Below are positions 1 to 5,745 of a stretch of 7,966 bases of DNA, in pieces. Positions within the stretch are counted from its first letter, which is position 1. Each line of letters begins with the position of its first letter. Where the stretch lies: positions 1-7,966 of the forward strand of contig JAFDBW010000003.1 in NCBI GenBank assembly GCA_019313105.1. Direction: 5' to 3'. A program made the position numbers and the translations under genes. Below the pieces are notes generated by a model that saw only the letters and a list, made by a program, of their open reading frames with translations, was not told where the DNA came from and did no database searches. Source of the DNA: Deltaproteobacteria bacterium. GTDB taxonomy: Bacteria > Desulfobacterota > Desulfuromonadia > Desulfuromonadales > BM103.

Positions 1-1
1 A

Positions 2-598
2 CCGATCGAGGAGACCGTCGGTGCGATGGCGGAGCTCGTCACGGCAGGCAAGGTCCGCTATCTGGGTCTGTCGGAAGCCTCTGCGGCGACGATCCGCAAG
101 GCGCACGCGGTACACCCGATCAGCGCCCTGCAAAGTGAATACTCGCTATGGAGCCGCGATATCGAAGACCAGATCATACCGACCTTACGCGAACTCGACA
201 TCGGCCTTGTCGCCTACAGCCCGCTGGGCCGCGGCTTCCTGACCGGGCAAATCACCCGCTTCGAAGACTTCGACGAGGATGACTATCGCCGCATTTCTCC
301 GCGTTTCCAGGGGGAGAACTTCCAGAAGAACCTGGAGCTTGTGGAGAAAGTGCGCGCCATCGCCCTGAAGAAGGGGATCATGGCCAGCCAGCTGGCATTG
401 GCCTGGGTATTGGCGCAGGGCGATGACATTGTGCCGATCCCCGGCACCAAGCGGCGCACGTACCTGGAAGAAAACGTCGAGGCCTGCTCGATCCAGCTAT
501 CCGGCCAGGAGCTCGACGAGATCGCTGCCGCCATGCCGCCTGGGGTCGCCTCAGGCGAACGTTACCCGGAAGCCATGATGCACTTCGTCAATCGTTAG
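2..598 (+). CDS. aldo/keto reductase, C-terminal part (5' end outside window)
   Basis: The frame is open from base 2 (P-I-E-E-T-V-G-A-M...) to a TAG stop, giving 198 residues. This is about the last 60% of an NADP(H)-dependent aldo/keto reductase, a cytosolic (alpha/beta)8-barrel enzyme that reduces aldehydes and ketones; family members are about 330 residues. Recognisable segments are the GKVRYLGLSE strand, LQSEYSLWSR, LVAYSPLGRGFLTG, LALAWVLAQ and the NADP-binding IPGTKRRTYLEENV near the C-terminus. The motifs fit the YakC/AKR13-like group. The catalytic Asp/Tyr/Lys lie upstream and cannot be checked. The ATG at base 26 is an internal Met, because family similarity continues upstream of it. 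The gene converges on the peptidoglycan glycosyltransferase gene with 88 bases between stops and no clear U-tailed terminator. The substrate cannot be told from sequence. Confidence 0.93.
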   Translation, partial: PIEETVGAMAELVTAGKVRYLGLSEASAATIRKAHAVHPISALQSEYSLWSRDIEDQIIPTLRELDIGLVAYSPLGRGFLTGQITRFEDFDEDDYRRISPRFQGENFQKNLELVEKVRAIALKKGIMASQLALAWVLAQGDDIVPIPGTKRRTYLEENVEACSIQLSGQELDEIAAAMPPGVASGERYPEAMMHFVNR

Positions 599-686
599 AA
601 ATCTGAACAATGGCACACCATTTCAAGTCCTACTGCTCTGACACTGGACGGGCATGCTCTTGGCATCGTTGCGGTTAGTCTTCTGT

Positions 687-1523
687 TTAATCGGTGGCCC
701 GGGAGTTCTCATTACGGGCCGCTTGACGCCCATCCAGCTGCCCGATCTGCACCAGGGCATCGTTGACTTCGGTTTCGTCAAGGATGTTGCGCGATCCCAG
801 TAACTTGATCAGTCGTGCTGCCCGTCGACGTACTTTGATGAGCTTGTTGCGCGGATTGAACGCAACACGCGGTCCGGGCAGCGTGGCGGCGAGAAAGGCC
901 GCCTCGGCCGGGGTGAGATATGCCACCGGCATACCGAAATGATATTCGGCGGCGTGCCCGAAGCCATAAACCAGCGGGCCCAGTTCGACCACGTTCAGGT
1001 AAAGCTCCAGGATCCTTCCCTTGGTCAGCTCCCGCTCCATGCGCGTTGCCAGAACAAGCTCCCTCAGTTTGCGCAGCACCGATTTGTCACGGGACAGGAA
1101 CAGGTTTTTGGCCAACTGCTGGGTGATGGTCGAAGCCCCATATCGCATACGCTTGTGCTTCAAATCGTATTTCAAAGCCTCCTTCAAGGCCGTTATATCG
1201 ACACCGTCATGTTCGTAGAAGTTGGCATCCTCGGCAACGATAACCGCCCACTTCAGCTCGTCGGGAAACGAATCCAGGGGCGTCCAGTATGGATTTTCCG
1301 GCCCGACCTGGAACGGGTGCATTGCCCCATGCCAGTCGGGAACCGAAATCGTCATTGAATTGACGTGGCTTTTCAGCGGCGAGACATCCGGCAGGTCCCA
1401 GAACACTGCGAGCGTGAAGGCCCCAAGGGACAGAAAAAGGGCGCACAGGCCCCAGAGAAATAACTTGCCGAGGTTCATCGAACCGAGTACCGACTTTTTG
1501 GACGAAGGGAAATGCTGACTCAT
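687..1523 (-). CDS. mtgA: monofunctional biosynthetic peptidoglycan glycosyltransferase (MtgA-like, GT51)
   Basis: This 278-residue protein polymerises glycan strands from lipid II at the periplasmic face of the inner membrane. A single N-terminal membrane anchor lies at about residues 18-41 (LFLWGLCALFLSLGAF). The GT51 motifs follow in order: E98-D-x-x-F102-x-x-H105-x-G107 with catalytic Glu98; G129-x-S-T-x-x-Q-Q-x-x-K139-N140; R151-K-x-x-E155; and I171-L-E-x-Y-L-N177-x-x-E-x-G182. No transpeptidase domain follows, so this is the stand-alone MtgA type rather than a class A PBP. The ATG at 1523 has no convincing Shine-Dalgarno. An in-frame ATG at residue 16 (about 1478), just before the membrane segment, is a possible alternative start. 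The SDR gene lies upstream on the same strand, 132 bases away, so separate transcription is likely. Confidence 0.93.
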   Translation of the reverse strand: MSQHFPSSKKSVLGSMNLGKLFLWGLCALFLSLGAFTLAVFWDLPDVSPLKSHVNSMTISVPDWHGAMHPFQVGPENPYWTPLDSFPDELKWAVIVAEDANFYEHDGVDITALKEALKYDLKHKRMRYGASTITQQLAKNLFLSRDKSVLRKLRELVLATRMERELTKGRILELYLNVVELGPLVYGFGHAAEYHFGMPVAYLTPAEAAFLAATLPGPRVAFNPRNKLIKVRRRAARLIKLLGSRNILDETEVNDALVQIGQLDGRQAARNENSRATD

Positions 1524-1617
1524 TCGATAACCATGTTCAGCGCAACAGCCGCGATCCGTCGTCGCTGCCTAATTCGACCGCAGCTAGTTTTATGATACGA
1601 CGCTTGGGAGACGCTGG

Positions 1618-1632
1618 CGGATTGACAATCCG
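1618..1632. repeat. short perfect inverted repeat CGGATTG-A-CAATCCG
   Basis: Seven-base perfect arms surround a single central base, in the gap between the SDR stop and the mtgA start. It is followed by no U-run in either direction, so it is a poor terminator. It could be an operator or chance, and no function is assigned. Confidence 0.4.
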
Positions 1633-1655
1633 TTGCCGAATTTTATCCCGTGCAA

Positions 1656-2318
1656 TCACCAGGGCAGCTCTTCACCATGACAGTGCCAGAAAGACCCGCT
1701 GTTTTGAAGGTTGAGATTCTCAATCCTTTCGACCAGACCAGCGACCGACTCCTCGGTTGATAGAATCCCGCCAAAATTGACCATCCGGGTCTTGACGAAG
1801 CCCGGATGCAATTGCGCCACGGCAATACCGCGCCCTTGCAGGTCGATTGCCAGGGATCGGCCGAAAGCATTGAACGCCGCCTTGGAGGCACGGTAGCCGT
1901 AACGGCCACCGGAGTCATTGTCGCCGATTGAGCCCATGCGGCTGGTGATATTGACGATCTTGCTACCGGGACCAAGGTTGGGCAGCAAGGCTTCGCAGAT
2001 CAACAGGGGAGCAAAGGCGTTGACTTCCATCTGCAGACGCAACGAAGCGATATCGAGTGAACCGAGGACGTCATCGTGCAGGATCCCGGCGTTGTTGATC
2101 AATAGATCGATCGTCTGGCCCTGCAAAGCAGCCACCAGCCGTTCGAGACTGTCTGCACGTGCGACATCGATGTCTTCAATGACCTGTGCTGCGTACTCTT
2201 CGAGTTCTGGCGAGGTCTCACGACAGACCCCCGTGACGCGCCAGCTTGCGCCTTTATAGTGACGCGCCAGCTCGAGGCCGATGCCCCGGTTGGCGCCGGT
2301 AATCACGACATGTTTCAT
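1656..2318 (-). CDS. short-chain dehydrogenase/reductase (SDR), C-factor-like
   Basis: This is a 220-residue cytosolic NAD(P)-dependent oxidoreductase of the classical SDR family. It has the cofactor motif T7-G-A-N-R-G-I-G14, the structural N75-N-A-G78, the conserved Asn100, a catalytic Ser (126 or 130), and the catalytic Y142-R-A-S-K146. HPGFVKTRM (171-179) is the usual post-active-site segment. Size and style resemble the short CsgA/C-factor-like group, but the substrate is not predictable. I chose the ATG at 2318 because AGGAG lies 6 bases upstream and residue 4 onward is the first beta strand (VVITG). A longer frame from 2408 would add 30 residues without SDR similarity. The gene is divergent from the FKBP gene. 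A candidate promoter lies at 2366-2393. Confidence 0.93.
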   Translation of the reverse strand: MKHVVITGANRGIGLELARHYKGASWRVTGVCRETSPELEEYAAQVIEDIDVARADSLERLVAALQGQTIDLLINNAGILHDDVLGSLDIASLRLQMEVNAFAPLLICEALLPNLGPGSKIVNITSRMGSIGDNDSGGRYGYRASKAAFNAFGRSLAIDLQGRGIAVAQLHPGFVKTRMVNFGGILSTEESVAGLVERIENLNLQNSGSFWHCHGEELPW

Positions 2319-2365
2319 GATTCGCTCCTGCTCCATAGAGGTTATTGGATTATTCCGCCTCATTA

Positions 2366-2393
2366 ACTCTAACGTCAGCAGAAAAGTTGTCAA
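2366..2393 (-). promoter_or_regulatory. candidate sigma-70 promoter for the SDR gene
   Basis: Read on the minus strand, a perfect TTGACA (2393-2388) is followed by a 16-base spacer and TAGAGT (2371-2366, four of six matches to TATAAT). It lies about 50 bases upstream of the chosen ATG. The -35 is excellent and the -10 is weak. Confidence 0.45.
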
Positions 2394-2460
2394 TTTACGC
2401 TGGGCCACTCTTAACTTCCTTGCCAGCTACCGTCTCCTGTGGTAACAGTGCGCAGCTTGA

Positions 2461-2491
2461 TTGACGCGTTTCCTTACGGGAACCGTACTAT
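2461..2491 (+). promoter_or_regulatory. candidate sigma-70 promoter for the FKBP gene
   Basis: TTGACG (2461-2466) is separated by 19 bases from TACTAT (2486-2491), just ahead of the FKBP start. The -35 matches five of six bases and the -10 four of six, and the spacer is long, so the assignment is tentative. The gene's ribosome binding site AAAGGA (2501-2506) lies 6 bases before the ATG. Confidence 0.4.
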
Positions 2492-2512
2492 TCTGAACAA
2501 AAAGGATCGAAC

Positions 2513-3040
2513 ATGGCACAGGCAATCAAACAGGCGAAGCCGGGCGACCGGGTTAAATTTCATTTCAACGGCACCCTGGAAGACGGGACCCTTTTCGATA
2601 CGACCTACGAGGGCAGCGGTGGCTGCGAGAGCGACAACTGCGACTGTGGAGACGACAACTGTAATTGCTCGGAAGACGGTTGCGGCTGTGGCGACCCGGC
2701 AGGCGCGATGGAGCTGGAGGTCGGCGCTGAAAATTTCTTCCCCCAGGTTGAAGAAGCCCTGGTTGGCATGGCCGTCGGCGACAGGAAAACCATCACGATC
2801 AAAACCGCGGACGCGTTCGGCGAGTACGATGCCGAACAGGTCTCCGCTGTTCCCCGCGATCAATTCCCGGATGATATCGACCCGCAGATTGGCGACAGCT
2901 TCGAGCTGGTCAGCGACGACGGTGATGGCATGGTGGTCATGGTCATCGAGGTGGATGACAAGGAGATCACACTTGACGCGAATCACCCTCTGGCCGGCGA
3001 AGACCTGACCTTCGAACTGGAAATGATCGAGATCAAATGA
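2513..3040 (+). CDS. SlyD-like FKBP-type peptidyl-prolyl cis-trans isomerase with a cysteine-rich insert
   Basis: This is a 175-residue cytosolic prolyl isomerase and probable chaperone. Residues 11-30 (GDRVKFHFNGTLEDGTLFDT) and 66-106 (MELEVGAENFFP..., DAFGEYD) form the FKBP lobe. Residues about 107-156 correspond to the insert-in-flap chaperone domain, and N157-H-P-L-A-G162 followed by DLTFELEMIEI is the SlyD-type C-terminus. Unlike E. coli SlyD, the protein ends there, with no His/Cys-rich tail. Instead about 30 extra residues sit in the loop after FDTTY, with seven cysteines (38, 43, 45, 50, 52, 57, 59) among Asp/Glu/Asn/Gly. This strongly suggests bound metal, which is an inference. The start is supported by AAAGGA 6 bases upstream. 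It is a single-gene unit, closed by the hairpin at 3051-3078. A role in metallocentre assembly, as SlyD has for hydrogenase nickel, is possible but unproven. Confidence 0.93.
   Translation: MAQAIKQAKPGDRVKFHFNGTLEDGTLFDTTYEGSGGCESDNCDCGDDNCNCSEDGCGCGDPAGAMELEVGAENFFPQVEEALVGMAVGDRKTITIKTADAFGEYDAEQVSAVPRDQFPDDIDPQIGDSFELVSDDGDGMVVMVIEVDDKEITLDANHPLAGEDLTFELEMIEIK
2630..2692 (+). repeat. three tandem 21-base units encoding CxC heptads
   Basis: Residues 40-60 of the FKBP read as SDNCDCG, DDNCNCS and EDGCGCG, each 7 residues with the pattern acidic/Ser-D-N/G-C-x-C-G/S. A lone Cys38 precedes them. DNA copies are similar but diverged at codon third positions (TGC/TGT, GAC/GAA), so the protein pattern is conserved more than the DNA. 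This points to old duplication under selection rather than recent slippage. Confidence 0.8.
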
Positions 3041-3050
3041 CTTTCGTAAT

Positions 3051-3078
3051 GCGGGCCGCTCAATTTTGAGTGGCCCGC
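3051..3078 (+). terminator. strong hairpin after the FKBP gene, probable terminator
   Basis: Arms GCGGGCCGCTCA (3051-3062) and TGAGTGGCCCGC (3067-3078) pair over 12 positions with one G-T wobble around a 4-base ATTT loop, 10 bases after the FKBP stop. The GC-rich base is typical of an intrinsic terminator. The following bases (AAGCGTTTCCC) are only weakly T-rich, so termination may be incomplete or Rho-assisted. Confidence 0.65.
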
Positions 3079-3189
3079 AAGCGTTTCCCCTCCCCGAACA
3101 ACCTCGTAGCCACCTCAACCAACAAGACCTGTTTACGACCCGGCATTGAAAGCAAATCCGTGCGGTTTGAACTGTTCTTGACCTTGGGA

Positions 3190-3218
3190 CTGACAGCACG
3201 CAAAAACGTTGCTATACT
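3190..3218 (+). promoter_or_regulatory. sigma-70 promoter of the aldehyde oxidoreductase operon
   Basis: CTGACA (3190-3195) and TATACT (3213-3218) each match consensus at five of six positions and are spaced exactly 17 bases apart. Transcription would start near 3225, giving a leader of about 105 bases. This is the best promoter match I found in the window. A second, poorer -35-like TTGACC at 3178 has the wrong spacing. Confidence 0.65.
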
Positions 3219-3299
3219 ACTTGAATATGCTATCAGGGGAGAGGACCGAACAACTCTCACCTTCTCATAGGATTTTCGAGTCTACGTTGTGCTCTATGG

Positions 3300-3318
3300 T
3301 TGTCAACCAGCTTGACAA
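3300..3318. repeat. perfect inverted repeat TTGTCAA-CCAGC-TTGACAA next to the Shine-Dalgarno
   Basis: Seven-base perfect arms flank a 5-base centre. The right arm ends inside the AAGGAGGT ribosome binding site (3317-3324). As DNA it could be a repressor operator downstream of the promoter. As RNA it would be an AU-rich stem of marginal stability beside the ribosome site. The left part also forms GGTTG-T-CAACC (3298-3308). Confidence 0.5.
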
Positions 3319-3324
3319 GGAGGT
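3317..3324 (+). promoter_or_regulatory. near-perfect ribosome binding site that fixes the start of the ferredoxin subunit
   Basis: AAGGAGGT lies 5 bases before the ATG at 3330. It rules out the in-frame TTG at 3300, which would put the Shine-Dalgarno inside the coding sequence. Confidence 0.85.
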
Positions 3325-3329
3325 CTCTC

Positions 3330-3809
3330 ATGCAAAAACTGATTCGCATCGAACCCGCAAAATGTGTTGGCTGCAAGACCTGCGAACTGTCCTGTTCGTT
3401 CAAGAACGTCGGCGAGTTCGCCCCCAGTCGTACCCGGATTTACAACGAAATATTTCTCGATGAGGCCAAGTTCATCACCGTCACCTGCATGCAGTGTGAT
3501 GAACCCTGGTGTGAGAAATCCTGTCCGAAAAACGCTATCAGCAAGAACATGGCGACCGGCGTTGTGACGGTCGAGGAGGTCAAATGCGTTGGCTGCCGCA
3601 CCTGCGTCAGCGCCTGCCCGTTCGGCATGATCAAGTATGTCGACAGCACCGGCAAGGCGGACAAGTGCAACCTCTGCGGAGGGGACACCCCCGAGTGTGT
3701 GGCTTTCTGTCCGACCCAGTGCCTGACGCTGGACGAAGAGGACAAGCCGCTGCGGCAGAAGATGCTGCGTTTCGTTAACACGATCAAAGACGGGCAGATG
3801 GAGGTCTGA
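3330..3809 (+). CDS. aorA: four-[4Fe-4S] ferredoxin-like electron transfer subunit of aldehyde oxidoreductase (AorA-like)
   Basis: This is a 159-residue cytosolic polyferredoxin of the HycB/CooF/DMSO-reductase-B type. Its cysteines fall in four sets: 12/15/18/22 (CVGCKTCELSC), 53/56/61/65 (CMQCDEPWCEKSC), 86/89/92/96 (CVGCRTCVSAC) and 113/116/123/127 (CNLCGGDTPECVAFC). That is enough for four [4Fe-4S] clusters, with an extra Cys131. There is no Tat signal or membrane segment. It is encoded 1 base ahead of the tungsten enzyme, and its last codons contain the next gene's GGAGGT ribosome site (3800-3805), indicating coupled translation. By analogy with AorA of Aromatoleum aromaticum, it should relay electrons between the tungsten subunit and the FAD subunit. 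The electron-wire role is inferred from context, while the Fe-S assignment is direct from sequence. Confidence 0.93.
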   Translation: MQKLIRIEPAKCVGCKTCELSCSFKNVGEFAPSRTRIYNEIFLDEAKFITVTCMQCDEPWCEKSCPKNAISKNMATGVVTVEEVKCVGCRTCVSACPFGMIKYVDSTGKADKCNLCGGDTPECVAFCPTQCLTLDEEDKPLRQKMLRFVNTIKDGQMEV

Positions 3810-3810
3810 T

Positions 3811-5616
3811 ATGAATAAGGGATGGAAAGGACAATTACTGCGCGTCGACCTGACAGCCGGGACCTGCAAGATCGAAGCGCTCAATGAAGAGTGGGCCAAG
3901 GCTTATGTCGGTGGTCGTGGTCTGGCATCTAAATACCTTTGTGAAGAGATCTCTCCGGATGTCGATCCGATGAGCCCGAAGAACAAGCTGATCATGGCGA
4001 CCGGTCCTCTGACCGGTACTTACGGTGCGGCCAATGGTCGTTACATGGTGGTGACCAAGTCACCTCTCACCGGCACCATCGCCAGCTCCAACTCAGGTGG
4101 CTATTTCCCCAGCGAACTGAAATACGCCGGCTTCGACATGATTATTTTCGAAGGCAAATCAAAGCATCCGGTCTACCTGCAAATTCGCGACGGCAAGGCC
4201 GAACTGGTCGGCGCCGTCCATCTCTGGGGCAAGTCAACCAACGAGACGGAAGATGCAATTCTGAGTGAATTCCACGGTGATGCCAAGATCGCCTGCATCG
4301 GCTCGGCCGGAGAGATTGGCGTACATTATGCCTGTATCGTTAATGACAAGCATCGTGCTGCCGGGCGCAGTGGGGTCGGTATGGTCATGGGCAGCAAGAA
4401 CCTCAAGGCGGTTGCCGTCCGCGGTACCGGCGGTGTTCAGGTTGCCAACCCCAAGGCGTATCGTGACGCGGCTCTCGAAGCTTACGGCATGCTCAAGGAA
4501 AACCCGGTCACCGGTCAAGGTCTCGGTGCATTGGGAACCCCGGTACTGGTCAACGTCATGAACCAGAGCGGCGGGCTGCCGACCCGCAACGCCCAGACGG
4601 GAACCTTCGAAGGGGCCGAGGAGATTTCCGGTGAGACACTGGCATCCACTTACCTGAAACGCAACAAGAGCTGCATGGGCTGCATCATCAGCTGCGGACG
4701 GGTGACCAAGATTGTCGATAACAAGTACGCCGGTGATGGCGAAGGCCCTGAATATGAAACCCTGTGGGCGATCGGTGCGGCCTGTGGCATCTCTGACCTG
4801 GCTGCGATTACCAAGGCCAACTATATCTGCAACGAAGCCGGTATGGACACCATCACCTTCGGTGCAACAATCGGTTGCGCCATGGAACTTTTTGAGAAGG
4901 GACTTGTCAGCGAAAAGGAAATCGGTATGTCGCTGAATTTTGGTGACAGCGATGCAATGGTCAAGCTCGCCGAAATGACTGCCAAGGGCGAAGGCTTCGG
5001 CAAGAAGATCGGGCTCGGGTCCTACCGCCTGGCAGAGAGCTATGGCGCTCCCGAACTGTCGATGTCGGTCAAGAAGCTGGAATTCCCGGCTTATGATGCG
5101 CGTGCGGTGCAGGGGATGGGCCTCGAGTACGCCACCAGCAACCGGGGGGCCTGTCATGTGCGCGGCTACCTGATCTCACCGGAGATACTGGGCCTTCCTG
5201 AGAAGCTTGACCCGCAGGAAACCGAAGGCAAGGCTGGCTGGCTTAAAATCTTCCAGGACTTCACTGCCGTGGTCGATTCGTCCGGCGTCTGTCTCTTTAC
5301 CACCTTCGGTATCGGCGTACCCCAGTTCACCAAGTTCTGCAATGCAGCCACCGGAACCGATATGAGTGAAGAGGACCTGCTTGTAGCGGGAGATCGCATC
5401 TACAACAGGGAGCGGATGTTCAATCTCAAGGCGGGGATCGACCCTTCGCAGGACAAGCTGCCGAAGCGCATGCTCGAAGAGCCACTGCCCGATGGTCCGC
5501 ACCAGGGGCAGGTCTCCAAACTGCCGAAGATGCTGCCGGACTATTACAAGGTCCGCGGCTGGGGCAAGGACGGCATCCCGACCGAGGCAAAGCTGCAGTC
5601 GCTCGGGCTATCCTAG
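3811..5616 (+). CDS. aorB: tungsten-dependent aldehyde:ferredoxin oxidoreductase, catalytic subunit (AorB-like)
   Basis: This 601-residue cytosolic enzyme should oxidise aldehydes to carboxylic acids, or the reverse at low potential, using a tungsten bis-pyranopterin cofactor and one [4Fe-4S] cluster. The length and key residues fall in register with Pyrococcus furiosus AOR. Cluster cysteines are C288-x2-C291-x3-C295 plus C494, and pterin-contacting motifs are D489-S-S-G-V-C494 and N341-E-A-G-M-D346. The conserved histidine is His449 in ACHVRGY, with an acidic GEGPEYE stretch at 310-316. The N-terminal beta domain has GRYMVVTKSPLTG (76-88), with Arg77 at the cofactor-bridging position. The start ATG follows GGAGGT by 5 bases. 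The substrate cannot be read from sequence. AOR is preferred over formaldehyde or glyceraldehyde-3-phosphate oxidoreductases because of the FAD-subunit partner gene and the length. Confidence 0.95.
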   Translation: MNKGWKGQLLRVDLTAGTCKIEALNEEWAKAYVGGRGLASKYLCEEISPDVDPMSPKNKLIMATGPLTGTYGAANGRYMVVTKSPLTGTIASSNSGGYFPSELKYAGFDMIIFEGKSKHPVYLQIRDGKAELVGAVHLWGKSTNETEDAILSEFHGDAKIACIGSAGEIGVHYACIVNDKHRAAGRSGVGMVMGSKNLKAVAVRGTGGVQVANPKAYRDAALEAYGMLKENPVTGQGLGALGTPVLVNVMNQSGGLPTRNAQTGTFEGAEEISGETLASTYLKRNKSCMGCIISCGRVTKIVDNKYAGDGEGPEYETLWAIGAACGISDLAAITKANYICNEAGMDTITFGATIGCAMELFEKGLVSEKEIGMSLNFGDSDAMVKLAEMTAKGEGFGKKIGLGSYRLAESYGAPELSMSVKKLEFPAYDARAVQGMGLEYATSNRGACHVRGYLISPEILGLPEKLDPQETEGKAGWLKIFQDFTAVVDSSGVCLFTTFGIGVPQFTKFCNAATGTDMSEEDLLVAGDRIYNRERMFNLKAGIDPSQDKLPKRMLEEPLPDGPHQGQVSKLPKMLPDYYKVRGWGKDGIPTEAKLQSLGLS

Positions 5617-5631
5617 GATCGTTTAAAGAAA

Positions 5632-5660
5632 AAGGAGCCTGCCCATAGCGCGGGCTCCTT
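5632..5660. terminator. strong hairpin between the AOR and FAD-subunit genes, terminator-like in the minus direction
   Basis: AAGGAGCCTGC (5632-5642) pairs with GCGGGCTCCTT (5650-5660) over 11 positions with one wobble and a 7-base loop, 15 bases after the AOR stop. Read on the minus strand it is followed by TTTCTTT, giving a run of five T with the stem, which is a textbook intrinsic terminator. Read on the plus strand the T-run is only two bases, so readthrough into the FAD-subunit gene is expected. The remaining spacer (5661-5745) is T-rich with no convincing promoter. Confidence 0.6.
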
Positions 5661-5745
5661 AGCTCCAACGAACCGGCATGCCTTTGCAATTGTTTGTCTT
5701 TGGCGCTTTCTTTTGAGTCCTGGGTTGTTTTGAGTGGGGTTTGAT

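Larger units (their letters stand above)
3225..3329 (+). promoter_or_regulatory. ~105-base leader of the aor operon with alternative pairings, candidate cis-regulatory RNA
   Basis: Two mutually exclusive pairings are visible. GAGAG (3239-3243) can form a local hairpin with CTCTC (3254-3258) across a 10-base loop. The same GAGAG plus ACC (3245-3247) can instead pair with GGTCTCTC (3322-3329), giving eight base pairs with one bulged G that cover the end of the Shine-Dalgarno and the bases before the ATG. That is the layout of a translational on/off switch. The Moco/tungsten-cofactor RNA motif is known upstream of such genes in other bacteria, but I could not match its consensus here. Confidence 0.35.

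Noticed and set aside
609..622. AATGG-CACA-CCATT hairpin as a terminator after the aldo/keto reductase
   Set aside because: A five-pair AU-containing stem without a U-tract is too weak to call.
611..628. TGGCAC resembling a sigma-54 -24 element
   Set aside because: The -12 part lacks the GC at proper spacing, and the site lies between two convergent stops with no gene to drive.
1524..1617. Promoter for mtgA
   Set aside because: TATCAT on the minus strand is a fair -10, but no -35 is found at 16-18 bases, so I do not annotate it.
2319..2408. Longer start for the SDR (30 extra residues)
   Set aside because: The extension precedes the first Rossmann strand, lacks similarity and would contain the candidate promoter. 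AGGAG supports the ATG at 2318.
3070..3270. Small frames on both strands in the gap before the aor operon
   Set aside because: The plus frame starts with GTG inside the terminator hairpin and has no ribosome site. The minus frame crosses the promoter. Neither translation looks like a protein family.
4234..5157. 307-codon open frame on the minus strand
   Set aside because: It lies wholly antisense to the clear AOR catalytic gene. Its translation shows no family motif and has the compositional look of a frame shadow.
5661..5745. Internal promoter for the FAD subunit in the T-rich spacer
   Set aside because: TTGCAA and TTGTCT are possible -35 elements, but no TATAAT-like hexamer occurs at suitable spacing.
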